A stretch of DNA of 64,000 nt from Blastocladiella emersonii ATCC 22665 (GCA_025594325.1 JANHCV010000003.1:1240001-1304000); one strand, 5' to 3'. Shown: positions 31,328 to 41,606, counted from the stretch's first letter. Translations and numbers: made by a program. The notes: a model not told the origin generated them from the letters alone.

Positions 31328-31656
31328 CAAGGGTACAGCATGGTAAGGACGTGCGCATGCGCGAGCCCCGCGGCGAGCAGGCACGCGGCGGCGTACAGAC
31401 CCGCGGTGAGCGGCGGGGCGCGAGTATCGGCGCCCGTGGCCAGCTGGGCGTGCAGGACGGCAGCGACGGCGAGGAGCCTTTGGAGTACGTCGCGCAAGAA
31501 CGAGGTGACGCGCAGGGCGGCTCAGCACATAGCGCGGTTGGCGGTGGCCAGGTCCGCCGCGACAAACAGCGCCTGGAGCCAGCACAGGGACGGCGACACG
31601 AGCGGGTACCTGGTGAACGGCGGAACGGGGATATCAAGGACAATCACAACGAAGTG
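31328..31656 (-). pseudogene. Fragment of a hydrophobic, possibly membrane protein gene (left copy)
   Basis: On the minus strand, hydrophobic segments such as HFVVIVLDIPVPPFTRYPLV and SFLRDVLQRLLAVAAVLHAQ and GLYAAACLLAAGLAHAHVL lie in one frame, separated by an in-frame stop. They look like transmembrane helices of a polytopic protein, now interrupted. The mirror copy is 41607-41935. The family was not recognised. Confidence 0.3.
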
Positions 31657-31699
31657 CGGGAGGACCTGATGCAGGTCGCGGTCTCCCGCCGCGCTTTCC

Positions 31700-32000
31700 G
31701 TGTTGGCGTCCATTCACCTGGCACGCATCGTGATACCGCGCCTGTTACGGGAAACGCTCAGCAACAAGCAAGCGCTCACCGTCTTCTCGCGGCGCTGGAG
31801 CGCGGCCGCGCCAGCAACTCATGGCCTCGAGCTTGTGTCGGCGCTCGCGCGGTGCACGGGTTTCTTCGAGTACGTCGGCCAGGTCTTTGCGCAGGTGACG
31901 CTCGTCAACGAGGTCGACTACTTGCATGACGACCTCGCCGACAACTTCCCCAAGCGGATCGAGATCGCGGGCGTGCGACGGATCGAGGAGCCGTTTGGAC
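31700..32000 (+). pseudogene. Gene fragment Y inside the mobile element (left copy)
   Basis: A plus-strand open stretch reads IHLARIVIPRLLRETLSNKQ, then later CTGFFEYVGQVFAQVTLVNE and DYLHDDLADNFPKRIEI, with ordinary amino-acid diversity. It has no ATG in frame at its start and decays into Arg-rich sequence after about position 32000. It is probably an exon of a captured gene. The mirror copy is 41263-41563 on the minus strand. Confidence 0.3.
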
Positions 32001-32239
32001 GCTGGCGACGGCGCTCACCTCGTCCTTCCAGTGCAGGCCATCACGGCGCGCGTGTGCAGCGACCGGCGCTTGACGCGGTCGGAGCGGCGGAGGACGGTCG
32101 AGGCGCCGATCACCACGGTGGACGCCATGACGACGCGGGCAAGCTGGATCGTGTGCGAGATCCCTGTCCCGACGTGGACGAGCACATAGAAGGCGTTGCA
32201 ACTAGTATACATGGTGTATTCATTGAGTAACGGTGGGAG

Positions 32240-32415
32240 TGCTTAGGCCGAGGTTAAGGGAAGGGTTAGCGTGATGGAGTTGCAAACCGGGCCAAACTCT
32301 ATCCTAAGCCGCACGCCGAGCTAAGCTTTCCTAACCGAGGTGCTAGCTCAGGGACTTTGCCGCGTGGCGCCGATCGCGATCGCACCGCAGCTAAGCCCGC
32401 CTAACCGCAGCCCTA
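32240..32415. repeat. TTAG/CTAA subterminal array, inner end (left copy)
   Basis: This is a shorter array of CTAACC, CTAAGC and TTAGG words facing the opposite way to the array at the other end of the element. It is mirrored at 40848-41023. Confidence 0.6.
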
Positions 32416-32437
32416 GCCTGGGCGCTTTTTCACTGTG

Positions 32438-33768
32438 GTGGTCAGCAGTCCGACGATGATCATCCGTTTCTCGAGCATTGTATTGACGCCGTGATCAACA
32501 AGAATGGCGACGCGCGCGTCAAGCTCTTCACCCTCCACGTCGATCTGGTTCCACTTCACTTCTCGCCAGCAAGCTAGCTTGCCGCGCAGCACGGCGACCA
32601 AGATCCGGGTGACGGGCGATACATTGGTGGGTGGGTACGCGACAAGCCGTTCACTCGCTCGATTACTTGCCACGGATACTGACGGTTCGCCCGGGTCTAG
32701 TGAGATTCGACGACACGAGGGCGCGACACGCGACGATCGGCCGGCGCGCTTTTTTCTGCTGCCGCGAGCAAGGCGAGCTGCTTTGACTGCAAATCACTCC
32801 ACTCCAAGATGGGCTCAGCGGCGCGTCGCGTCGCGGCTCGGCGAGGCAAGATCAAGGCTCTCGCTCTGGCGTGGGCCAGCTCTCGCACATTACGGAGCTC
32901 GACACTCGCGCAGGGACTCGCTCCCTGATCGGGACCCAGCGCGCGGCCACGGCCATGGCCATGGTGACTCGGGCCGCGGGTCGTCCAGCAAGGAGCAGCA
33001 GCAGCAGTCCAAGCTGACCATCGTCGTCCATCGCCGAGACCACTCCACGCTTCCGATTTGGCCCTTGACTATGGATTGCCGCGACTCGGCACACCACCGA
33101 TTTCACCTGCTACTTTCTATGGCTTCCGAAGCGCTCGCTCAACGATCAAATCGAGTCCGCTTTCGCTAGTTTTATTGCTTCCTCTCGTATTTTTGCCCGG
33201 TAGTACTTGCAAGCTTGGTCGCCGAGTCCTTGCTTTTCCCGCTCAGTCGGAGTTGGAACGTTGCGCTGCTCATGTTCATGCTCTACGCGGCAACCCGCGC
33301 ATCCCCAAGTTTTTCTCATCAGTGGTAGGCTCTGAGCCAAGGCCCAACAACAAGCTTCCATATTGATTATTCGGCATCACTTGTCATAAACTCAGCAGGC
33401 ACAGGTGCTATGCCCGCGCTCTTCGTCAGCGGTTGAACAAGCTGACGCCGCGAGTAAAGCAAAATGATAGGTAACCCGTCGTAAGACGCAAAATATCATT
33501 GATTTTTTTCATTGATTTTTTTTTCTTCAACCATATTGTGTTCTTCGCTGAATTTAACACTTGTGATGCACGGAGCGCGCAACGCGTGACGCGCTGCGCC
33601 ACAGCTGCGCCACAGCGTGACCACGGCGAGCTCTGAGTGGTCGTGGTCCGCACTGCTCATCTTCGCGTCTCGCATGTCTCGCACTGCGCCTACGGCTCCG
33701 TCAGTCGGTCATGTGCCCCTTCGTTTGCACTCGCGGAGTCCTCGCCGCATGCGTGTCACCTCCGATCG
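32438..33768. other. Region between the mobile element and the Gln-rich gene (left arm)
   Basis: No gene can be assigned. A minus-strand stretch next to the element (32670-32440) reads RILVAVLRGKLACWREVKWN followed by LDARVAILVDHGVNTMLEKR and may be part of an older gene interrupted by the element. T-rich runs occur at 33504-33531. The mirrored stretch is 39495-40825. Confidence 0.4.
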
Positions 33769-33774
33769 TATAAA
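33769..33774 (+). promoter_or_regulatory. TATA box of the Gln-rich gene (left copy)
   Basis: TATAAA lies 90 bp before the ATG at 33859, followed by a pyrimidine-rich stretch that ends near the likely start site. It is mirrored at 39489-39494. Confidence 0.6.
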
Positions 33775-33858
33775 TCCGGGCCGTTCCCCGCTCTCCCCGC
33801 CGCTTCACAACACGCTTGCATACTTTGCTCACGTATCCGACAAACCTACTATCAAAGA

Positions 33859-35088
33859 ATGGGTCGCACTCAGCTCCACTCTGCCCAGCGCCAGGCCGTG
33901 CACCAGCACCAGGCCCAGACCGCCAACACCAAGTCCGCCATCGCGATCAACAACAACGCGCCCGCTGCGAAGCAGCAGCAGCAGGCTCGTGTCCAGTCGC
34001 CGCAGCTCAAGCAGGCTGCCCCCGCCGCCGCCGCTCAGCAGCAGAAGCAGGCCCCGCAGCAGGCCCGCGCGCAGTCGGCTCAGCCCAAGCAGCAGCAGGC
34101 CGCTGCGCCCGTTGCTCCTCAGCAGCAGCTCAAGGCCGCGGCTCCCGCGAAGCAGCAGCAGCAGACTCGCGCTCAGTCGCCCCAGCTCAAGCAGCAGCAG
34201 GCTTCGATCGCCGCTGCTCCCCAGAAGTCGCAGCAGCAGCAGCTTCAGGCCCGCACCCAGACAGCGGCCGCCGCGCAGGTCTACCGCGCCACGCCCGTGC
34301 GCGAGCATCCCGATGACGCGTTCCTCTCGGGCGCGTGGATGTTTGACGAGGCCCGCGTCCCGCAGTGGATGGCGCCGCAGCTGCCCAAGGCCCAGCAGCA
34401 GCAGGCCCGCGCCGCTCAGCCCACCGCCGCCGCTCGCGCTCAGTCGCCTCAGCAGCAGCAGCATCACCTCAAGCAGGCGGCCCCCGCTGCCGCCACGCCC
34501 GTGAAGCAGCAGGCGGCCGCTCGCGCGCAGCCTCAGAAGGTCCAGCTCCCGCGCAACGCCGCTGCTGTGATCCTCGTCGGCGCGGTCCGCGCCAAGAACG
34601 CGTCGGCCGACGACGCCTTCTTCTCGGGCTCGTGGCTCTTTGACTCGGCCGCCGCGCCGCAGTGGCTCCAGTCGCAGCTGCCCGCGCCCAAGGCCCAGCA
34701 GGCGCAGGCTCAGGCTCAGGCTCAGCCTCAGCAGCAGCAGCTCAAGCAGCAGGCCCCCGCTCCTCGCGCGCAGTCGGCCCAGATCAAGCAGGCTGCTGCC
34801 CCGACTCAGCAGCAGCAGGCGCGCGCTCAGTCGCCTCAGCTGAAGCAGGCAGCGCCCGCTCAGCAGGCTGCCGCCGCTCCCCGCGCGCAGTCGGCCCAGC
34901 TCAAGCAGGCCGCTCCTCAGCAGCAGCAGACCCGCGCTCAGTCGCCGCAGCTCAAGCAGGCGCAGCAGCTTCAGAAGCCCCAGCAGCAGCAGATCCAGGT
35001 CCAGGCCCAGGCCCAGAAGCAGCAGGCCCAGAAGCAGCAGGACCAGCGCCGCCCGCAGTCGCCGACCCGCGGCAACAAGCGCGCGTAG
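33859..35088 (+). CDS. Gln/Ala-rich protein with two DDAFxSGxWxFD modules (left copy)
   Basis: A single exon encodes 409 residues. Apart from a short start (MGRTQLHSAQRQ) the protein is dominated by Gln, Ala, Pro and Lys, with a recurrent unit close to ARAQSPQLKQAAP. Set into this are two copies of a non-repetitive module of about 25 residues: DDAFLSGAWMFDEARVPQW near residue 151 and DDAFFSGSWLFDSAAAPQW near residue 250, each followed by a QLP-type ending. The conserved acidic/aromatic core suggests a short linear binding motif presented on a disordered prion-like scaffold. No signal peptide or membrane segment is seen. A TATA box lies 90 bp upstream and AATAAA lies 76 bp after the stop. No known family was recognised. 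An identical copy is at 38175-39404. Confidence 0.75.
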   Translation: MGRTQLHSAQRQAVHQHQAQTANTKSAIAINNNAPAAKQQQQARVQSPQLKQAAPAAAAQQQKQAPQQARAQSAQPKQQQAAAPVAPQQQLKAAAPAKQQQQTRAQSPQLKQQQASIAAAPQKSQQQQLQARTQTAAAAQVYRATPVREHPDDAFLSGAWMFDEARVPQWMAPQLPKAQQQQARAAQPTAAARAQSPQQQQHHLKQAAPAAATPVKQQAAARAQPQKVQLPRNAAAVILVGAVRAKNASADDAFFSGSWLFDSAAAPQWLQSQLPAPKAQQAQAQAQAQPQQQQLKQQAPAPRAQSAQIKQAAAPTQQQQARAQSPQLKQAAPAQQAAAAPRAQSAQLKQAAPQQQQTRAQSPQLKQAQQLQKPQQQQIQVQAQAQKQQAQKQQDQRRPQSPTRGNKRA

Positions 35089-35163
35089 CGGCCTCGACGC
35101 GTAACGATACCCTTGACGTGCATCGCGAGGAGCGAAATCGGCTCATGCGATGTTCGACCGATC

Positions 35164-35169
35164 AATAAA
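35164..35169 (+). terminator. AATAAA polyadenylation signal of the Gln-rich gene (left copy)
   Basis: The canonical AATAAA lies 76 bp beyond the stop codon at 35088. It is mirrored at 38094-38099. Confidence 0.6.
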
Positions 35170-35574
35170 AGACTTCTCCTATCCTTTCGTGTATGAAAGC
35201 ATTAGTGGACGCGTCGCGATATCATGTGGCGACCAAGTGACGCGGCGGAGTCAGCTTCATTTGCGCCGGGAAGCGACCGTCGTCGTTGGCTTCCTTGGCC
35301 GTTCCTCTCACGGCTCACCACCACTCGCCATGAATCTGATGAACGAGTCGATGCAACGACCATGGAATCACGCGATGAACTTGACTTGCTGCATTATGGC
35401 CCTCACGCTTCCAAGTGCTTCTCAGTCGGTCGGCCGAACCGCACTGCACTTCACCCGCTTGAACGAAGCTAGCGGGCGGATCCTCGACCCTCTCTCATGG
35501 TCGACCCGAATAGAATCGACCCGACGGCGATGACTTGCCGTTGATACACCAGACAGACGTGCGTCTCGAGCGGC

Positions 35575-37688
35575 ATTACGACACCGCCCTAAAGATCGAC
35601 GAATTTGCCCGCCGCCTACGATCACACCATGTCGCGGATCTTCGCCGACTTCCGCGGACGCTTCAACAAATCGTGTTTGTACCACGTTCTCGTGTACGGC
35701 CCGGGCTTGGTCCGCGACGAGACGCTCGATGAGCATGGGTACCTTGCTCTCGTCGCCCATGTGCGCATGCACGTCGCGCACTGCTCGACCGTGCTCGATC
35801 CGCTGCTCGCACTCACGCGAGGCAAGAGCAACGCGCCGGGCACGTTGCCGGTTGAGTGGAACGACGCTCCGCGCGCCGCGTTCGCCCGCTTCAAGGCGTG
35901 GATCATGCAGATTCCGGCGCTCCAGGCGGCCGAGCTCGACCATGACGCTGAGCTCGTGATGTACACGGACGCCTCGGACGTCGGCGTGGGCGCGGCGCTC
36001 ATGCGCGTGAATGCGGACGGCAAGGAGTACCCAGTGCGCTTCGAGTCGGCGGTCCTCAACTCGGCGCAGCGCAAATACAGCGCTCCGAAGCGCGAGCTGC
36101 TGAGATGGTCACCGCGCTGCACAAGCTCCTGCCGTACCTCGACAACCGCCGGTCCCGCGTGCGCACCAACTCGTCCGGCGGCGCGCAGATCACCAACAAC
36201 GGCCCCGAACCTTTCGACGCGGCCATTAAGCGGTGGGCGCTCGCCACCCGTGACTACGACATGGTCGTCGAGCACGTCTCGCGGGACAAGAACAAGCTCG
36301 CCGACGCACTGTCGCGCACGGAGTCGGCGCTCGACGACAAGAAGTCGGCCGTCGAAGGGCCCCGAGTTCGACGCCCCTGCGGAAAAGAACCTCGACCGCG
36401 CCACCTCGGCCAAGACGGGCGTCACGCAGGGCGTCGCCGCGGCGATCGGTACTCCGTCACCCGTCGCCTTCGCTCCCGGCCCGCTCACGCTCCAGCACGC
36501 GTCAAGTTTCGAGTACCTGATCACGGACGCCATACCGCCTACGCTGTCCAAGCACACGGCCGCCCAGTTCCCCGCCAAGGTCGGCGGCTACATCGCGTGC
36601 GGCGGGCACCTGTATCGCATGGGCGTACCAGGCAAGCCGCCCCGTCTCGTCGTCGATGATCACGCCACGCAAAAGCGAATCTTCGCGGCGCTCCACGACG
36701 GCATGGGCCACCGCGGCGAGGTCGGCACGCTCGGGCTCGTCACGCACCGCTACTTCTGCCCCAACATGACGCGCTCGATCCGCAAATACCTGCAGTCGTG
36801 CGATTTGTGCCAGCGCTGGTCCGCTCGTCGCTTCGTCGACCCGCTCGGCGGTCGCGCGGTTCTTGCTGGCCCGTTCGACCAGATCACTATCAACCACGTG
36901 CAGTTGCCCTCGAGCAAGGCGTCGACGCAGGTCATAAGCGCAGCTCGTGCGCGTCAACCGGCCCGAACCGCTGCGCGTCGGCGACCTCGTCCTCGCCCTC
37001 GCCCTCGACATCAAGGTTGACGGCTCGCTCTCGGACAAGGAGAAGCCCGCGCGCACCGGCCCGTACATCATTATCGACCAGGCCGCGAGCAAGCACGGCG
37101 AGCCGCTGACGACATACTCGGTGCTGACGTGACGACGCTCGCCCAGGGAGGCGCCTGGGCCGGCAAGGCCAAAGGGCTGCGAGTGTTGTGCATGAAGCGC
37201 AGCTCTCACAGGGCGCCAACGCCCAGTGCAACCGCGTCCTTCATTGCACTGCGCTCTCGGCATGCATGAGCCAATATGTAAAATCTCCATTTGTGCAGTC
37301 GACTCGCCCGCTGCTTGGTTGCCCTCTCCTAAAATGAACGAACACGTGTAATGCGTGTCCTTGAGCCCAGATTTCGGCCTGGTCGCGGCCATGGCGTAGC
37401 CAGGTACGTTTAAACATCGATTCCGCGGTGGCAGCCAACCCGCCCATACCTCGGGGATCATCGACAACTTTGCATCAAGAGCGGCGACACCGGCTGATGC
37501 AACAAGCACATCAGCACGGACTGCGCGCTGATCGAAACAGGCCATTAGGTTCTCATCAACCGTGTCAAAACCTTTGCTGCAGTTCGAGTCAAGTAGTTTG
37601 GGAACAACTTCGAGACTAACGAGGGGACATCGGGCAAGATGTACTTGAAAATCGTTCTGGAGCGGCAGCCGCACCGAGCACCAAGTCG
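35575..37688. other. Spacer of the giant palindrome
   Basis: These 2,114 bp are present once, between the two arms. The left three quarters are a degraded Ty3/gypsy pol segment. The last 550 bp (37133-37688) show no gene or recognisable LTR. Confidence 0.9.
35593..37132 (+). pseudogene. Truncated Ty3/gypsy-type retrotransposon pol
   Basis: Read from left to right: the end of the reverse transcriptase palm (MSRIFADFRGRF, where the expected YxDD site is lost and reads LYHVLVYG); the connection and start of RNase H (ELVMYTDASDVGVGAALM, then SAQRKYSAPKREL); a frameshift near 36100 followed by KRWALATRDYDMVVEHVSRD and KNKLADALSR; a shift back near 36355; the integrase zinc-binding region (LHDGMGHRG... 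with CDLCQR, an H-H-C-C pattern); and then a jump directly to an integrase C-terminal segment in another frame (RPEPLRVGDLVLALALDIKV, ending YSVLT). The integrase catalytic core is missing, as are gag, protease and most of the reverse transcriptase. The element cannot be active. It begins within about 20 bp of the inner end of the left arm. Confidence 0.85.
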
Positions 37689-38093
37689 GCCGCTCGAGAC
37701 GCACGTCTGTCTGGTGTATCAACGGCAAGTCATCGCCGTCGGGTCGATTCTATTCGGGTCGACCATGAGAGAGGGTCGAGGATCCGCCCGCTAGCTTCGT
37801 TCAAGCGGGTGAAGTGCAGTGCGGTTCGGCCGACCGACTGAGAAGCACTTGGAAGCGTGAGGGCCATAATGCAGCAAGTCAAGTTCATCGCGTGATTCCA
37901 TGGTCGTTGCATCGACTCGTTCATCAGATTCATGGCGAGTGGTGGTGAGCCGTGAGAGGAACGGCCAAGGAAGCCAACGACGACGGTCGCTTCCCGGCGC
38001 AAATGAAGCTGACTCCGCCGCGTCACTTGGTCGCCACATGATATCGCGACGCGTCCACTAATGCTTTCATACACGAAAGGATAGGAGAAGTCT

Positions 38094-38099
38094 TTTATT
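38094..38099 (-). terminator. AATAAA polyadenylation signal of the Gln-rich gene (right copy)
   Basis: This is the mirror of 35164-35169. Confidence 0.55.
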
Positions 38100-38174
38100 G
38101 ATCGGTCGAACATCGCATGAGCCGATTTCGCTCCTCGCGATGCACGTCAAGGGTATCGTTACGCGTCGAGGCCG

Positions 38175-39404
38175 CTACGCGCGCTTGTTGCCGCGGGTCG
38201 GCGACTGCGGGCGGCGCTGGTCCTGCTGCTTCTGGGCCTGCTGCTTCTGGGCCTGGGCCTGGACCTGGATCTGCTGCTGCTGGGGCTTCTGAAGCTGCTG
38301 CGCCTGCTTGAGCTGCGGCGACTGAGCGCGGGTCTGCTGCTGCTGAGGAGCGGCCTGCTTGAGCTGGGCCGACTGCGCGCGGGGAGCGGCGGCAGCCTGC
38401 TGAGCGGGCGCTGCCTGCTTCAGCTGAGGCGACTGAGCGCGCGCCTGCTGCTGCTGAGTCGGGGCAGCAGCCTGCTTGATCTGGGCCGACTGCGCGCGAG
38501 GAGCGGGGGCCTGCTGCTTGAGCTGCTGCTGCTGAGGCTGAGCCTGAGCCTGAGCCTGCGCCTGCTGGGCCTTGGGCGCGGGCAGCTGCGACTGGAGCCA
38601 CTGCGGCGCGGCGGCCGAGTCAAAGAGCCACGAGCCCGAGAAGAAGGCGTCGTCGGCCGACGCGTTCTTGGCGCGGACCGCGCCGACGAGGATCACAGCA
38701 GCGGCGTTGCGCGGGAGCTGGACCTTCTGAGGCTGCGCGCGAGCGGCCGCCTGCTGCTTCACGGGCGTGGCGGCAGCGGGGGCCGCCTGCTTGAGGTGAT
38801 GCTGCTGCTGCTGAGGCGACTGAGCGCGAGCGGCGGCGGTGGGCTGAGCGGCGCGGGCCTGCTGCTGCTGGGCCTTGGGCAGCTGCGGCGCCATCCACTG
38901 CGGGACGCGGGCCTCGTCAAACATCCACGCGCCCGAGAGGAACGCGTCATCGGGATGCTCGCGCACGGGCGTGGCGCGGTAGACCTGCGCGGCGGCCGCT
39001 GTCTGGGTGCGGGCCTGAAGCTGCTGCTGCTGCGACTTCTGGGGAGCAGCGGCGATCGAAGCCTGCTGCTGCTTGAGCTGGGGCGACTGAGCGCGAGTCT
39101 GCTGCTGCTGCTTCGCGGGAGCCGCGGCCTTGAGCTGCTGCTGAGGAGCAACGGGCGCAGCGGCCTGCTGCTGCTTGGGCTGAGCCGACTGCGCGCGGGC
39201 CTGCTGCGGGGCCTGCTTCTGCTGCTGAGCGGCGGCGGCGGGGGCAGCCTGCTTGAGCTGCGGCGACTGGACACGAGCCTGCTGCTGCTGCTTCGCAGCG
39301 GGCGCGTTGTTGTTGATCGCGATGGCGGACTTGGTGTTGGCGGTCTGGGCCTGGTGCTGGTGCACGGCCTGGCGCTGGGCAGAGTGGAGCTGAGTGCGAC
39401 CCAT
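38175..39404 (-). CDS. Gln/Ala-rich protein with two DDAFxSGxWxFD modules (right copy)
   Basis: This is the mirror copy of 33859-35088, identical in deduced sequence (409 residues). Its TATA box is at 39489-39494 and its AATAAA at 38094-38099. The two copies face each other tail to tail across the spacer, with 3.1 kb between stop codons. Confidence 0.75.
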   Translation of the reverse strand: MGRTQLHSAQRQAVHQHQAQTANTKSAIAINNNAPAAKQQQQARVQSPQLKQAAPAAAAQQQKQAPQQARAQSAQPKQQQAAAPVAPQQQLKAAAPAKQQQQTRAQSPQLKQQQASIAAAPQKSQQQQLQARTQTAAAAQVYRATPVREHPDDAFLSGAWMFDEARVPQWMAPQLPKAQQQQARAAQPTAAARAQSPQQQQHHLKQAAPAAATPVKQQAAARAQPQKVQLPRNAAAVILVGAVRAKNASADDAFFSGSWLFDSAAAPQWLQSQLPAPKAQQAQAQAQAQPQQQQLKQQAPAPRAQSAQIKQAAAPTQQQQARAQSPQLKQAAPAQQAAAAPRAQSAQLKQAAPQQQQTRAQSPQLKQAQQLQKPQQQQIQVQAQAQKQQAQKQQDQRRPQSPTRGNKRA

Positions 39405-39488
39405 TCTTTGATAGTAGGTTTGTCGGATACGTGAGCAAAGTATGCAAGCGTGTTGTGAAGCGGCGGGGAGAGCGGGGAACGGCCCGGA

Positions 39489-39494
39489 TTTATA
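39489..39494 (-). promoter_or_regulatory. TATA box of the Gln-rich gene (right copy)
   Basis: This is the mirror of 33769-33774. Confidence 0.6.
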
Positions 39495-40825
39495 CGATCG
39501 GAGGTGACACGCATGCGGCGAGGACTCCGCGAGTGCAAACGAAGGGGCACATGACCGACTGACGGAGCCGTAGGCGCAGTGCGAGACATGCGAGACGCGA
39601 AGATGAGCAGTGCGGACCACGACCACTCAGAGCTCGCCGTGGTCACGCTGTGGCGCAGCTGTGGCGCAGCGCGTCACGCGTTGCGCGCTCCGTGCATCAC
39701 AAGTGTTAAATTCAGCGAAGAACACAATATGGTTGAAGAAAAAAAAATCAATGAAAAAAATCAATGATATTTTGCGTCTTACGACGGGTTACCTATCATT
39801 TTGCTTTACTCGCGGCGTCAGCTTGTTCAACCGCTGACGAAGAGCGCGGGCATAGCACCTGTGCCTGCTGAGTTTATGACAAGTGATGCCGAATAATCAA
39901 TATGGAAGCTTGTTGTTGGGCCTTGGCTCAGAGCCTACCACTGATGAGAAAAACTTGGGGATGCGCGGGTTGCCGCGTAGAGCATGAACATGAGCAGCGC
40001 AACGTTCCAACTCCGACTGAGCGGGAAAAGCAAGGACTCGGCGACCAAGCTTGCAAGTACTACCGGGCAAAAATACGAGAGGAAGCAATAAAACTAGCGA
40101 AAGCGGACTCGATTTGATCGTTGAGCGAGCGCTTCGGAAGCCATAGAAAGTAGCAGGTGAAATCGGTGGTGTGCCGAGTCGCGGCAATCCATAGTCAAGG
40201 GCCAAATCGGAAGCGTGGAGTGGTCTCGGCGATGGACGACGATGGTCAGCTTGGACTGCTGCTGCTGCTCCTTGCTGGACGACCCGCGGCCCGAGTCACC
40301 ATGGCCATGGCCGTGGCCGCGCGCTGGGTCCCGATCAGGGAGCGAGTCCCTGCGCGAGTGTCGAGCTCCGTAATGTGCGAGAGCTGGCCCACGCCAGAGC
40401 GAGAGCCTTGATCTTGCCTCGCCGAGCCGCGACGCGACGCGCCGCTGAGCCCATCTTGGAGTGGAGTGATTTGCAGTCAAAGCAGCTCGCCTTGCTCGCG
40501 GCAGCAGAAAAAAGCGCGCCGGCCGATCGTCGCGTGTCGCGCCCTCGTGTCGTCGAATCTCACTAGACCCGGGCGAACCGTCAGTATCCGTGGCAAGTAA
40601 TCGAGCGAGTGAACGGCTTGTCGCGTACCCACCCACCAATGTATCGCCCGTCACCCGGATCTTGGTCGCCGTGCTGCGCGGCAAGCTAGCTTGCTGGCGA
40701 GAAGTGAAGTGGAACCAGATCGACGTGGAGGGTGAAGAGCTTGACGCGCGCGTCGCCATTCTTGTTGATCACGGCGTCAATACAATGCTCGAGAAACGGA
40801 TGATCATCGTCGGACTGCTGACCAC
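39495..40825. other. Region between the Gln-rich gene and the mobile element (right arm)
   Basis: This is the mirror of 32438-33768. No gene can be assigned. Confidence 0.4.
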
Positions 40826-40847
40826 CACAGTGAAAAAGCGCCCAGGC

Positions 40848-41023
40848 TAGGGCTGCGGTTAGGCGGGCTTAGCTGCGGTGCGATCGCGATCGGCGCCACG
40901 CGGCAAAGTCCCTGAGCTAGCACCTCGGTTAGGAAAGCTTAGCTCGGCGTGCGGCTTAGGATAGAGTTTGGCCCGGTTTGCAACTCCATCACGCTAACCC
41001 TTCCCTTAACCTCGGCCTAAGCA
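40848..41023. repeat. TTAG/CTAA subterminal array, inner end (right copy)
   Basis: This is the mirror of 32240-32415. Confidence 0.6.
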
Positions 41024-41262
41024 CTCCCACCGTTACTCAATGAATACACCATGTATACTAGTTGCAACGCCTTCTATGTGCTCGTCCACGTCGGGACAGG
41101 GATCTCGCACACGATCCAGCTTGCCCGCGTCGTCATGGCGTCCACCGTGGTGATCGGCGCCTCGACCGTCCTCCGCCGCTCCGACCGCGTCAAGCGCCGG
41201 TCGCTGCACACGCGCGCCGTGATGGCCTGCACTGGAAGGACGAGGTGAGCGCCGTCGCCAGC

Positions 41263-41563
41263 GTCCAAACGGCTCCTCGATCCGTCGCACGCCCGCGATC
41301 TCGATCCGCTTGGGGAAGTTGTCGGCGAGGTCGTCATGCAAGTAGTCGACCTCGTTGACGAGCGTCACCTGCGCAAAGACCTGGCCGACGTACTCGAAGA
41401 AACCCGTGCACCGCGCGAGCGCCGACACAAGCTCGAGGCCATGAGTTGCTGGCGCGGCCGCGCTCCAGCGCCGCGAGAAGACGGTGAGCGCTTGCTTGTT
41501 GCTGAGCGTTTCCCGTAACAGGCGCGGTATCACGATGCGTGCCAGGTGAATGGACGCCAACAC
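41263..41563 (-). pseudogene. Gene fragment Y inside the mobile element (right copy)
   Basis: This is the mirror of 31700-32000. Confidence 0.3.
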
Positions 41564-41606
41564 GGAAAGCGCGGCGGGAGACCGCGACCTGCATCAGGTC
41601 CTCCCG

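Larger units (their letters stand above)
28950..32437. mobile_element. 3.49-kb terminal-inverted-repeat DNA element with gene-fragment cargo (left copy)
   Basis: The ends are inverted copies: CACAGTGAAAAAGCACCCC at 28950 and, read from the other end, CACAGTGAAAAAGCGCCCA at 32437, followed by GG[T/C]TAGG on both sides. Next to each end lies a subterminal array of TTAG/CTAA-cored words (28968-29335 and 32240-32415). CAC-starting ends with subterminal arrays recall CACTA (EnSpm) elements, which make 2-3-bp target duplications. The immediate flanks (GGT and GTG) do not show a convincing duplication. No transposase was recognised. The interior holds several protein-like, partly spliced segments on both strands, so it looks like a non-autonomous, gene-capturing (Pack-type) element. 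The superfamily is an inference. The mirror copy is 40826-44313. Confidence 0.7.
20737..35574 (+). repeat. Left arm of a 14.8-kb giant inverted repeat
   Basis: This 14,838-bp arm is the reverse complement of 37689-52526. Any position p pairs with 73263 minus p. I checked this at both ends, at the transposon ends, and at the starts and stops of all genes inside, and every reading frame compared has the same length and product on both sides, so no indel is evident. At the outer end, matching starts at CCGTGCAGGG (20737) and breaks one base further out. At the inner end it stops after CTCGAGCGGC (35574). The arm carries the TFIIB-like and PB1 genes, decayed sequence, a terminal-inverted-repeat element and the Gln-rich gene. 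Confidence 0.95.

Noticed and set aside
28950-32437. hAT-type element with 8-bp target duplication
   Set aside because: Eight-base flanks on the two sides do not match, and no hAT transposase motif was seen.
33829-34467. Leu/Gly-rich minus-strand frame opposite the Gln-rich gene
   Set aside because: It is the antisense reading of CAG/GCC repeats. The plus strand has the TATA box, ATG context and poly(A) signal.
35575-37688. Intact LTR retrotransposon in the spacer
   Set aside because: No LTR pair, gag or protease; the reverse transcriptase is truncated, frames are broken and the integrase core is absent.
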